In this document: in pieces, positions 54,269 to 64,000 of the stretch
Position numbering within the stretch: the first letter of the stretch is position 1
Layout of the letters: each line of letters begins with the position of its first letter
From: Leisingera coralii
GTDB taxonomy: Bacteria; Pseudomonadota; Alphaproteobacteria; Rhodobacterales; Rhodobacteraceae
Length of the DNA: 64,000 nucleotides
Assembly (NCBI RefSeq): GCF_049056525.1
Contig: NZ_JBHUPT010000048.1
Coordinates: forward strand, 47,215 to 111,214
Reading direction: 5' to 3'
Made by a program: the position numbers and the translations under genes
The notes under the pieces: generated by a model
Databases searched by the model: none
Seen by the model: the letters and a program-made list of their open reading frames with translations, nothing else
What the model was told of the DNA's origin: nothing

Positions 54269-55054
54269 ATGAAAGTGGTTGATCTGGCAGGCATTTTCAA
54301 GTCAGGCCTGAGCTGCGCGGCGGCTGCCTGTATGTTTGCCGCAGCTGCACGGGCTGAAACTGTTCTGACCTTTTGCTATGATCCCTATCCGCCCTATACG
54401 CTGGGAACCGGCGGCGTCCCGTCCAGCGGGTTGAAAGTGCATCTGCTGGAGGCGGTGGTAAGCCGGATCGACGGCCTCGACGCTGTTACCGTGCTGCTGC
54501 CCTGGCAGCGGTGCCTGTCCCAAGCAAAAACAGGGGAGGCGGACGGCATCCTGCCACTGTTCAAGTCTCCTGAGCGGGAGGCTTTTTTAGCTTTTACTGA
54601 GGCCACTTTCCAGCAGACGAACACCTTCTGGTACAACCGGGACCGCTTTCCGGACGGGCTGGAATGGGGCGAGGGATATGCCGGTGTGTCCCACCTCAGG
54701 CTGGGGATGGTGAATGGCAGAATCATTGACGGGGAGATGGAAGCGGCGTTCCGGTCCCACAACCGGATTGTCCGCGGCGGCGATGCGGCCGGATTGATGG
54801 AAATGCTGCTGTTCGACCAGCTGGACCTGATTGCAATGGACGATGCCGTGGGGCGCTACTACGTTGGCCTGAATGGCTGGATGGACCGGATAGTCTCTGC
54901 CGAGACGCCGATATCCAGCAGGTATTCCCATTTCGGCCTGTCCCGGGCCAGCGGCGCGGATGCATATGTGGAAGAGTTCGACCGGGTGATCGCTGAGCTG
55001 CGGGCCGAAGGAATGATCAACTGGATCCTGCACAGCCTCGATTACACCCAATAG
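54269..55054 (+). CDS. Periplasmic solute-binding protein, SBP family 3 type
   Basis: This 261-aa protein has an N-terminal signal peptide (about 1-29, ending ARA). The bilobed pattern of amino-acid-type binding proteins follows: LTFCYDPYPPYTLG, then GLKVHLLEAVVSRI and LPWQRCLSQAKTGEADGILPLF. The last segment carries the usual ligand-contact residues. No permease or ATPase gene is adjacent, so it may be an orphan binding protein or act as a sensor. The start overlaps the stop of a 26-codon upstream frame (ATGA). Confidence 0.8.
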   Translation: MKVVDLAGIFKSGLSCAAAACMFAAAARAETVLTFCYDPYPPYTLGTGGVPSSGLKVHLLEAVVSRIDGLDAVTVLLPWQRCLSQAKTGEADGILPLFKSPEREAFLAFTEATFQQTNTFWYNRDRFPDGLEWGEGYAGVSHLRLGMVNGRIIDGEMEAAFRSHNRIVRGGDAAGLMEMLLFDQLDLIAMDDAVGRYYVGLNGWMDRIVSAETPISSRYSHFGLSRASGADAYVEEFDRVIAELRAEGMINWILHSLDYTQ

Positions 55055-55101
55055 CCGGGACCGGGCAGGCGGCAGGCCGGGCTCTGGCACATCAGGGAAA
55101 G

Positions 55102-55129
55102 CGAAAAGGGCGCCCGTTGGGGCGCCCTT
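55102..55129 (-). terminator. Terminator of acnA
   Basis: AAGGGCGCCC (55106-55115) and GGGCGCCCTT (55120-55129) form a perfect 10-bp stem. On the minus strand it is followed by TTTTC. It lies 22 nt past the acnA stop. Confidence 0.85.
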
Positions 55130-55151
55130 GGTGTTCTTGCGGCGGCTGGCG

Positions 55152-57926
<2,775 letters not shown>

Positions 57927-58149
57927 GTCTGGCCTCCCTCAAGAAATTGAAACTTGGGAATTCGCTGACTGTTACATGCATGACGAAGGTTTGCCATTCA
58001 ATAGTTCAATCGCCGCAGGAGCGATTTTTGTATGCGATTGTACACAGTATTTGCTGCGCAGGCGGCTCCGGGCGCCTCAAAAATGATTGATTGGCCTATC
58101 TTGCGGCACATCTTTAGACCAGAGGGCTAAGAAACAGAGAAGGCGATTC
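57927..58149. promoter_or_regulatory. Divergent promoter region of acnA and the DUF1223 gene
   Basis: This 223-bp spacer between divergent genes is AT-rich around 57960-58050. I see no convincing operator repeat. Confidence 0.35.
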
Positions 58150-58851
58150 ATGAGATTTCTGGCGTCAATGCTGGCGGTTCTGGTTCTGGCTCTGCCGGTT
58201 CATGGGCAATCCGCAGCGGAACCCGTGGTGGTGGAGCTTTACACGTCGCAGGGCTGCTCGTCCTGCCCGCCGGCCGATGCGCTGCTGCACGAACTGGCCG
58301 CCCGCGACGATGTGCTGCCGCTGGCGCTGCATGTGGACTACTGGGATTACATCGGCTGGAAGGACAAGTTCGCAAGGCGGGAGCACACCCGGCGGCAGAA
58401 GGGCTATGCCCGCGCTGGCGGGCGCCGGATGATTTATACGCCGCAGATGATCATCATGGGCCAGGAGGACGTGGTCGGGGCCGATGCCATGCAAGTGGAA
58501 GGCGCCATCCAGAAGTACCGCAAACAGCCGCGCCCGGTGTCGCTGAAGCTGCGGCGGCATGGCGGCCAGCTGGTGATCCGTCTGCAGCCGCAGGGGGAAA
58601 TGCCGGACTCCCGCCTGCTGGTGCAGCTTGTGCGGTTCACACCGGAACGCACCGTCAGCATTACCCGCGGCGAACTGGCGGGGAAAACCTTTACCTATGC
58701 CAATGTGGTGGAGGACTGGCAGGTGGCGGCAGAATGGGACGGCGCGGAGACGCTTGAACTGACGGTGCCGCTGACCGGCAGCCAGCCCGCTGCAGTGCTG
58801 GTGCAGGAGGCGCCGTTCGGACCGGTCATCGCTGCCGCGCGGGCTGATTGA
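58150..58851 (+). CDS. DUF1223 secreted thioredoxin-fold protein
   Basis: This 233-aa protein has a signal peptide (about 1-23). A thioredoxin-like DUF1223 domain starts VVVELYTSQGCSSCPPADALL, where the CxxC pair is at the redox-active position. A beta-rich C-terminal part follows. The family is common in rhizobia and roseobacters; its function is not established, and a thiol-disulfide role in the periplasm is inferred from the CxxC. It converges on the next gene. Confidence 0.88.
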   Translation: MRFLASMLAVLVLALPVHGQSAAEPVVVELYTSQGCSSCPPADALLHELAARDDVLPLALHVDYWDYIGWKDKFARREHTRRQKGYARAGGRRMIYTPQMIIMGQEDVVGADAMQVEGAIQKYRKQPRPVSLKLRRHGGQLVIRLQPQGEMPDSRLLVQLVRFTPERTVSITRGELAGKTFTYANVVEDWQVAAEWDGAETLELTVPLTGSQPAAVLVQEAPFGPVIAAARAD

Positions 58852-58891
58852 GCCCAGGTCAGGCGGCCCGCCGGGGCTTGGCGGCGGCCGG

Positions 58892-59776
58892 TCAGGTTTT
58901 CCAGCGGCGGTGGATCCAGAACCACTGGCCGGTGTGCTTGCGCACGATGGATTCCAGATCGGCTGTGAGCGCCTTGGTCATCGTCAGCGGATCCGAATGG
59001 GGGACTTCGGCGTTCATGATGATCTCGAAATCCAGGCCGTTTTCCTGGCGCACAGCGTAAACCGGAATCAGCGCGGCGCCGAATTTCAGCGCAAGTTCTG
59101 CAGGCACTGTCGAGGTGACCGCAGGTTTGCCGAAAAAGTCGATCGGCTCGCCGCCCTGGGCATAGAGGTCGGTGACGATGGCAGCAATGCCGCCCTTCTT
59201 CAGATGCCGCACAAGTTCGACCATGCCGCGCTTGCCCTGTTCGAACATCGGTTCGCCGGTGTGCTTCATGGCGGCGACATAGTGCTCGTTGAAATAGGGG
59301 TTGGCCATCCGCCGGTACAGCGCGCCCATCTCGTGGCCGCGGGCGATCAGCGCAGCGCGGGCGGCGTCGTAGTTGCCGAAATGCGCGGTGGCCAGCAGCA
59401 CCGGCCGCCCGGCTGCGCGGGCGTTCTCCAGCGCTTCCAGTCCGGGGCCGGTGATGGGCGCCGCTTTGGCCTTCTCATAAAATGCATGGCCATCGTAAAG
59501 CTCGGCGATCATCCGGCCGGCGTTGTTGCTGACATCCCGGTAGAGCTGGTCCGGATCCAGGCCGGAGAGCTCCGGGCTGACCAGTTTCAGGTTGTTGCGG
59601 ACCCGCTTGTCGAAGCCCGCCAGCCGCCCCATGGCGGTGACCAGGCGGCCCATCATCGGCACCCGCAGCCGGTAGGGGATCAGCCCGGCGCCCAGCAGCA
59701 GCCCGCGCAGAAACAGGTTGCTGCCAAAATATTTGACATGGCTCCAGGTGGAGAGCTCGGAAGGGTCTACGGGCAT
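58892..59776 (-). CDS. Lysophospholipid/lipid A acyltransferase family protein (HtrB/LpxL-like)
   Basis: This 294-aa protein has an N-terminal hydrophobic anchor and the acyltransferase catalytic motif HxxxxD in ATAHFGNYDAA, followed by the GALYRRMANPYFN segment typical of LpxL-like enzymes. It transfers an acyl chain, probably onto lipid A or a related lysolipid at the inner membrane. The substrate is inferred from family. Confidence 0.88.
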   Translation of the reverse strand: MPVDPSELSTWSHVKYFGSNLFLRGLLLGAGLIPYRLRVPMMGRLVTAMGRLAGFDKRVRNNLKLVSPELSGLDPDQLYRDVSNNAGRMIAELYDGHAFYEKAKAAPITGPGLEALENARAAGRPVLLATAHFGNYDAARAALIARGHEMGALYRRMANPYFNEHYVAAMKHTGEPMFEQGKRGMVELVRHLKKGGIAAIVTDLYAQGGEPIDFFGKPAVTSTVPAELALKFGAALIPVYAVRQENGLDFEIIMNAEVPHSDPLTMTKALTADLESIVRKHTGQWFWIHRRWKT

Positions 59777-59929
59777 GGCATCTGGATGGCTGCGGCGCGA
59801 AAATGCGGCTGGAAGCCCGCATCATACGCAGCCGCGCCGGCGGGCACAAGCAGGTCGCATGCGGCATCCGCCGGTCTGGCCCGAGAGGGTGCCGCTGGCG
59901 CTTTGCGCGCCGGTTTCCGGCGGGCGGGC

Positions 59930-61036
59930 TTAGCCGCCGCCGTCGTCCTCTTCCTCGGATTTCAGTTCGATCTCGCCAGATGCGACCAGGTCGCGCATCG
60001 CCGAAATGATCATGCTGAACGCCGCTTCGCCGTCGCTGCGCTTGACCTTGCCGCGCTCCGCCACTTCCTCGCGGATATTGTCGGCCATCCGGCTCGACAT
60101 GTTCTTCAGCAGGAACTCGTTGGTGGCAACGTCCTCCTCGTCCGAGGCGAATGCCATGGCGGTGACCAGGTCTGGCTGCGACAGGACCCGCATCAGCTTG
60201 GGCACATCGATGGGCTGCATCCGCTCGCCGATCAGCGCATAGGTGAAGATGGCCTTGCGCACCTTGATGGCGAATTCCTCGTCCTCTTCGTCCAGCGCGG
60301 TCAGCACCTCGTCGCGCTTGGCGGCCGCGGCTTCGGTCAGGATGCCGCCCAGCCGCTGGCCGGGGGTGTCGTCGAAGGCGAGTTCCGGCCGCGCCTCAAC
60401 CTGTGCGGCCAGCGAGAGGCCGATCCGGTCGACGGTTTCTGGTGTCACCTTGGCAGTCTGGCTGACCGCATAGGTGATGCGGCGGGCAATCGGGCCCGGC
60501 AGGTGCACCAGCATCTGCGCCGCCTTGGCGGTGTCCAGCTTGGACAGCAGAACCGCGGCCACCTCGGTGCTCTCGGCCTCAGCCAGCGATGCCAGATCTT
60601 CCGGCGGCAGCTGCTTCAGCCGTTCCCAGGGGTCGCCGAACTGGCGCACGCCGGCCTCCTTGCGCAGGCGGCTGTGGGTGTAGCGGCTGATCTTGCCTTC
60701 CATCGCGTTCAAGGCGCCGGCCAATCCGTTGGGGAAATGCAGGCCGACATTGTCCAGCAGGTCGGCAAATTCACCGGCCACCGCATTCAAGGTGTCGCGG
60801 TCGACAATCCGCATCCTGCCCATCTGCTGGGTCAGTTCCAGCTGCAGGTCATCCGGCAGTTCCTCCAGCGGGATTTCGGCGCCTTCGTTCAGCAGCAGAC
60901 GGACGATGATCGCGGCCTTGGCCTTGCCGCTCAGGCCGCTGCTGTTCCCGGCACCCATCGGCGCCGGGGCGGATAACCCGCCCAGATCCGGGCCGCCAGT
61001 TGCCATTGGAAGCGCCAGCATGTTGTCTTGAGGCAT
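59930..61036 (-). CDS. fliG: Flagellar motor switch protein FliG
   Basis: This 368-aa C-ring protein couples the stator to rotor torque. Its three FliG domains are visible: an N-terminal KAKAAIIVRLLLNEG, a middle domain with VLLSKLDTAKAAQMLVHLP (where E. coli has the EHPQ motif, not conserved here), and a C-terminal FLLKNMSSRMADNIREEVAERGKVKRSD torque helix region. It lies outside any flagellar gene cluster in this window. Its neighbours are a lipid A-type acyltransferase and a TPR gene, so it may be an isolated copy. Divergent roseobacter FliG sequences are known to me. Confidence 0.85.
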   Translation of the reverse strand: MPQDNMLALPMATGGPDLGGLSAPAPMGAGNSSGLSGKAKAAIIVRLLLNEGAEIPLEELPDDLQLELTQQMGRMRIVDRDTLNAVAGEFADLLDNVGLHFPNGLAGALNAMEGKISRYTHSRLRKEAGVRQFGDPWERLKQLPPEDLASLAEAESTEVAAVLLSKLDTAKAAQMLVHLPGPIARRITYAVSQTAKVTPETVDRIGLSLAAQVEARPELAFDDTPGQRLGGILTEAAAAKRDEVLTALDEEDEEFAIKVRKAIFTYALIGERMQPIDVPKLMRVLSQPDLVTAMAFASDEEDVATNEFLLKNMSSRMADNIREEVAERGKVKRSDGEAAFSMIISAMRDLVASGEIELKSEEEDDGGG

Positions 61037-61111
61037 TCTCGCACCCTACCAAAGATTCTTCTCGATCATGGAGGGCAGGATAGGCCGCAAGCCGTAAAAA
61101 AAGGCTGAAGC

Positions 61112-61645
61112 CTAGTAGCTGTAGGACGCCCCTGTTTCCAGTGCGCTGCGCAGCGATGCTTCGGCCCATGTGCCGTCGCCGCCCCGTGCCTTGATCTCTT
61201 TCCACTGTACCAGGGCAGCGTCGTAATTTCCCTGTTCCACAAGGCCTTGGCCCATATACGAACGGGCAAGGATATTATCCGGATCGCGTGCAAGCGCCTG
61301 ATCGTAATAGTCCTGCGCCAGTTCCAAATTGCCCAGTTTGCGGTGGGTGAAGCCCCAGTAGGTCAGCACCAGGGAATCCTGCTGATCCGCCATCGCGCTG
61401 AGTACCGCCTGGGCATCCTCCTGGCGCCCTGCATAGGCCAGCTCGCGGGCTGCGCCCAGCAGCTGCTCCTGGTTCAGCGAGGATTTCCGCGGCCGCACAC
61501 AGCGCTTTTTCTCGTCATCCCAGACCCGCTTGCCCTTGCAGGTCTTGGTGGTCTCGGAGGGTTTCGGCGGGTTCCAGTCGTTGCCGCTGGCGGCAATGGC
61601 GGCAACCGGAAGGGTCAGGGCGGCGGCCAAGGCAAGAAAACGCAT
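61112..61645 (-). CDS. Secreted TPR protein
   Basis: This 177-aa protein has a signal peptide (about 1-19). A short Lys/Cys stretch with two cysteines (TKTCKGKRVWDDEKKRC) follows, then about three tetratricopeptide repeats (for example YYDQALARDPDNILARSYMG). A probable periplasmic adaptor; its partner is unknown. It lies 75 nt upstream of fliG and is transcribed in the same direction. Confidence 0.82.
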   Translation of the reverse strand: MRFLALAAALTLPVAAIAASGNDWNPPKPSETTKTCKGKRVWDDEKKRCVRPRKSSLNQEQLLGAARELAYAGRQEDAQAVLSAMADQQDSLVLTYWGFTHRKLGNLELAQDYYDQALARDPDNILARSYMGQGLVEQGNYDAALVQWKEIKARGGDGTWAEASLRSALETGASYSY

Positions 61646-61745
61646 ATCGGAAACTCCAGACGCAGAATGTTTTGCCCACTCTAACCCCGGAACCCCGGTC
61701 TGGATCTGTATTTTTGTTCACAAAGGCGTTTGGCCGGCAGGAAAA

Positions 61746-61776
61746 CGAAAAACGCCCCGCCGGAGCGGCGGGGCGT
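61746..61776 (-). terminator. Terminator of purB
   Basis: ACGCCCCGCC (61752-61761) and GGCGGGGCGT (61767-61776) form a perfect 10-bp stem. On the minus strand a T-run (TTTTTCGTTTTC) follows. It begins 24 nt past the purB stop. Confidence 0.9.
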
Positions 61777-61800
61777 CGAAAGCGTCATGCAGGGGCAGGC

Positions 61801-63105
61801 TTACTCGCCGAACACGCGTTTGAAGATCGTGTCGACATGCTTGGTGTGATAGCCCATGTCGAATTTCTCGTTGATCGCCTCTTCGCCCAGGGCGGCAACA
61901 ACGTCCGCGTCGGCCAGCAGCAGTTCGCGGAAATCGACGCGCTCTTCCCAGACCTTCAGGGCGTTGCGCTGCACCATGGCATAGGCGTCCTCGCGGCTGA
62001 CGCCCGCCTGGGTCAGCGCCAGCAGCACCCGCTGCGACATCACCAGGCCGGGGAATTTGTTCATGTTCTCCAGCATGTTCTCCGGGAACACCAGCATCTT
62101 GTCGACGACGCCCGCCAGACGGTGCAGGGCGAAATCGAGGGTGACGGTAGCATCCGGGCCGATGCCGCGCTCGACGGAGGAGTGCGAAATATCACGCTCA
62201 TGCCACAGCGCCACGTTCTCCATCGCCGGGATCACTGCCATGCGCACCAGGCGCGCAAGGCCGGTGAGGTTCTCGGTCAGCACCGGGTTCTTCTTGTGCG
62301 GCATCGCCGAGGAGCCCTTCTGGCCCATCGAGAAGAATTCCGCGCCTTCCAGCACTTCGGTGCGCTGCATGTGGCGGATTTCCACCGCGATGTTCTCGAT
62401 CGAGGAGGCAATCACGCCCAGAGTGGCAAAGAACATCGCGTGGCGGTCGCGCGGGATCACCTGGGTGGAGATCGGCTCGGGGCGCAGGCCCAGCTGCTCG
62501 CAGACGTGCTCTTCAACCGCCGGGTCGATGTTGGCGAAGGTGCCGACTGCGCCGGAGATCGCGCCGGTGGCCACTTCCCAGCGGGCCTTTTCCAGGCGGT
62601 TCTTGTTGCGGTCCATCTCGGCATAGAAACGGGCAAATGTCAGGCCCATGGTGGTGGGCTCGGCGTGGATGCCGTGGGAGCGGCCAACGCGCACGGTGTT
62701 CTTGTGCTCCAGCGCGCGTTTCTTCAGGGCGGTCAGCACCTTGTCCATGCCGTCCAGCAGGATGTCGGCGGCGCGCACCAGCTGCACGTTCAGGCAGGTG
62801 TCCAGAACGTCCGACGAGGTCATGCCCTGATGCACGAAGCGGGCTTCTTCGGAGCCGACATGCTCCGCCAGGTGGGTCAGGAAGGCGATCACGTCATGCT
62901 TGGTGACGGCTTCGATTTCGTCGATGCGGGCAACGTCGAATTCCACATCCTTGGCTTTCCACACTGCGTCGGCGTTCTCGCGCGGGATCACGCCGAGGTT
63001 GGCCATGGCTTCGCAGGCATGCGCCTCGATCTCGTACCAGATCTTGAACTTGGTCTCGGGCGACCAGATTGCGACCATCTCGGGGCGGGAATAGCGGGGG
63101 ATCAT
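61801..63105 (-). CDS. purB: Adenylosuccinate lyase
   Basis: This 434-aa enzyme cleaves SAICAR and adenylosuccinate in purine synthesis. The family signature GSSAMPHKKNPV (with the catalytic loop serine) and the SxGMTSSD-like QGMTSSDVLDT segment are intact. The ATG at 63105 (MIPRYSRPEM) is preferred over a GTG just upstream, because that GTG overlaps the AAGGTG ribosome site. Confidence 0.96.
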   Translation of the reverse strand: MIPRYSRPEMVAIWSPETKFKIWYEIEAHACEAMANLGVIPRENADAVWKAKDVEFDVARIDEIEAVTKHDVIAFLTHLAEHVGSEEARFVHQGMTSSDVLDTCLNVQLVRAADILLDGMDKVLTALKKRALEHKNTVRVGRSHGIHAEPTTMGLTFARFYAEMDRNKNRLEKARWEVATGAISGAVGTFANIDPAVEEHVCEQLGLRPEPISTQVIPRDRHAMFFATLGVIASSIENIAVEIRHMQRTEVLEGAEFFSMGQKGSSAMPHKKNPVLTENLTGLARLVRMAVIPAMENVALWHERDISHSSVERGIGPDATVTLDFALHRLAGVVDKMLVFPENMLENMNKFPGLVMSQRVLLALTQAGVSREDAYAMVQRNALKVWEERVDFRELLLADADVVAALGEEAINEKFDMGYHTKHVDTIFKRVFGE

Positions 63106-63191
63106 GGGCGAAAGCACCTTTATGTGATTGTGCAGCAGATGCCCGGCCTCTTAGATCAGGAGAGGCAGGACAGCAAGGCTGGGAGGGGAGC

Positions 63192-63539
63192 ATGAGGCAG
63201 TTTGCCCTGATGATTGCGGTATCATGCGCGGTTGCGCCGGTTTGGGCGGCAGAATGGCGGGTGCTGACAGGGGATGAAGTGCAAGCGGCGCTGGAGGGGC
63301 GCAGGCTCGTCTACGGCAACGGTGCCTGGCAGGAGTTCAATGTCTCGGGCCGCACGCTTTATAATGCGGGCCATGACAGCTGGGGCTATTGGGGCGTTCG
63401 GGATGGTAAATACTGCTCCACCTGGCCGCCCTCGGACCTGTGGGCCTGCTACACACTGGAAAGCAACGGCGAGGCGCTGCGCTTTACCGGCGAAGGCGGG
63501 GACGTCTCCACGGGGCGTTACGGTAGCCCCCAAGACTAG
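63192..63539 (+). CDS. Small secreted protein with Trp/Cys motif
   Basis: This 115-aa protein has a signal peptide (about 1-19, ending VWA). The mature domain carries WGYWGVRDGKYCSTWPPSDL and WACYTLE, with two cysteines that probably pair. The pattern is common in small periplasmic alphaproteobacterial proteins of unknown function. GGGAGGGGAG lies directly before the ATG. It converges on the DUF6455 gene 15 bp away. Confidence 0.7.
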   Translation: MRQFALMIAVSCAVAPVWAAEWRVLTGDEVQAALEGRRLVYGNGAWQEFNVSGRTLYNAGHDSWGYWGVRDGKYCSTWPPSDLWACYTLESNGEALRFTGEGGDVSTGRYGSPQD

Positions 63540-63554
63540 GCGGGCAGGAGCGGA

Positions 63555-63812
63555 TCAGCTCTCGCGCATATGCGCCAGCAGCCGGGCATTGCGGCAATAG
63601 GAGGGCGCCTCGGTGAGTTCAGTCACCTCTTTCTGCAAGTCACTGCAGCCCTGCTGATTGCGGCACGTGCTGCAGCGCAGGACCGCGCGCATGTACTTCT
63701 GGCCCTGTGCCTGCGGATCTGAGGCTACGATCTCGCCATAGTCTACGCCGAGTCGGCTGGCCATGCCCTGCACCAGATCGCTGCTGCGCCCGAGTTTTGC
63801 AAAAAGTCCCAT
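63555..63812 (-). CDS. DUF6455 family protein
   Basis: This 85-aa protein has the spaced cysteine set RCSTCRNQQGCSDL and a later PSYCRNARLL, typical of DUF6455. Four cysteines could bind a metal or an Fe-S cluster. The ATG at 63812 follows GGAGG. An FNR/FixK-type box at 63884-63897 lies 72 bp upstream, so transcription is probably oxygen- or nitrosative-stress-controlled. Function is not established. Confidence 0.78.
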   Translation of the reverse strand: MGLFAKLGRSSDLVQGMASRLGVDYGEIVASDPQAQGQKYMRAVLRCSTCRNQQGCSDLQKEVTELTEAPSYCRNARLLAHMRES

Positions 63813-63883
63813 GTGTCTCCTCCCAAGTCCGGCAGGGTGCACGGACCTTGCCGCGATGGTGGAGGCGGACCATTTCGGCTGCT

Positions 63884-63897
63884 TTGATCTGGCTCAA
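63884..63897 (-). promoter_or_regulatory. FNR/FixK-type box upstream of the DUF6455 gene
   Basis: TTGAT, CTGG, CTCAA: nine of ten positions of the consensus TTGAT-N4-ATCAA match. It lies 72 bp before the DUF6455 start codon. It could equally serve a gene to the right of the window on the plus strand. Confidence 0.6.
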
Positions 63898-63948
63898 GTC
63901 CGCATAAGTCCTGTAGCGCAAGAAACGGCGGTCTCCCGCCTGCGTTGC

Positions 63949-63966
63949 GGCCTTCCGGGGAAGGCC
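63949..63966. other. Palindrome near the right edge
   Basis: GGCCTTCC (63949-63956), two G, then GGAAGGCC (63959-63966). It may be part of a hairpin whose partner genes lie beyond the window. Confidence 0.4.
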
Positions 63967-63973
63967 TGACGCA

Positions 63974-63990
63974 GTTGGGCCCGGCGCCGC
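63974..63990. repeat. 17-nt repeat, copy 2 (first copy at 41924)
   Basis: GTTGGGCCCGGCGCCGC, identical to 41924-41940. Here it is followed by GCGCGAAGCGCG up to the window end, probably another terminator that the window cuts. Confidence 0.5.
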
Positions 63991-64000
63991 GCGAAGCGCG

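Overview
The window reads as chromosomal DNA of a marine Rhodobacteraceae (Roseobacter-group, Leisingera/Phaeobacter-like) alphaproteobacterium. This rests on the high G+C, a complete heterotetrameric sarcosine oxidase operon (soxBDAG), a TRAP transporter, System I cytochrome c maturation genes, a NIT-domain chemoreceptor, DUF1289/DUF6455 proteins and dense four- and eight-base gene overlaps. The genus is an inference from gene content. I see no tRNA, rRNA, insertion sequence, prophage or CRISPR array.

Layout. 1-5.1 kb (minus): an acetate uptake and activation operon, acetyl-CoA synthetase - adenylate kinase - DUF4212 subunit - sodium/solute symporter, closed by a terminator. 5.5-8.7 kb: a tripartite TRAP transporter with a hairpin-rich leader and an attenuator-like hairpin behind the binding protein. 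9-11.7 kb: dusA, a TauE/SafE exporter and a translationally coupled 2-oxoglutarate dioxygenase-like gene. 11.8-12.7 kb: a lower-GC orphan gene flanked by two palindromes, one of them a perfect 22-bp palindrome. 12.7-14.7 kb (minus): ccmI-ruvX-DUF1289. 14.9-20.2 kb: soxBDAG, then two paralogous small secreted proteins, sodB, a host-attachment-type protein pair, rarD, a LOG-family gene, a LysM protein, an Atm1-like ABC exporter and a NIT chemoreceptor.

31-38 kb: a small secreted protein, an adenylate cyclase-alpha/beta hydrolase fusion and an RND efflux pair behind a palindromic operator candidate. 38.3-43.7 kb: a TPR protein-bamB-der (the E. coli yfgM-bamB-der order), a fatty acid desaturase and a helix-hairpin-helix protein with a histone H1-like lysine/alanine tail. 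43.8-46 kb: serS and a stand-alone SET protein. 46-52.9 kb: a long co-directional run, yajC-secD-secF-TSUP-Mth938-like-ccmA-ccmB-ccmC-ccmD-ccmG, ending in a 15-bp hairpin that contains the stop codons of both converging genes. 52.9-64 kb: two small monooxygenase-fold proteins around a DOPA-dioxygenase-like protein, a solute-binding protein, acnA, a DUF1223 protein, a lipid A acyltransferase-like gene, fliG, a TPR protein, purB and two small cysteine-containing proteins. The last of these lies behind an FNR/FixK-type box.

Functionally the window is mostly core metabolism and envelope biogenesis: acetate, sarcosine and TCA flux, Sec translocation, BamB, cytochrome c maturation and purine synthesis. 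Small accessory genes of unknown function are scattered between these blocks. No single large novel system is evident. The best leads are the 22-bp palindrome beside the low-GC orphan, the small dioxygenase/monooxygenase trio, the H1-like helix-hairpin-helix protein, the cyclase-hydrolase fusion, the tandem secreted paralogues and the probably oxygen-regulated DUF6455 gene.
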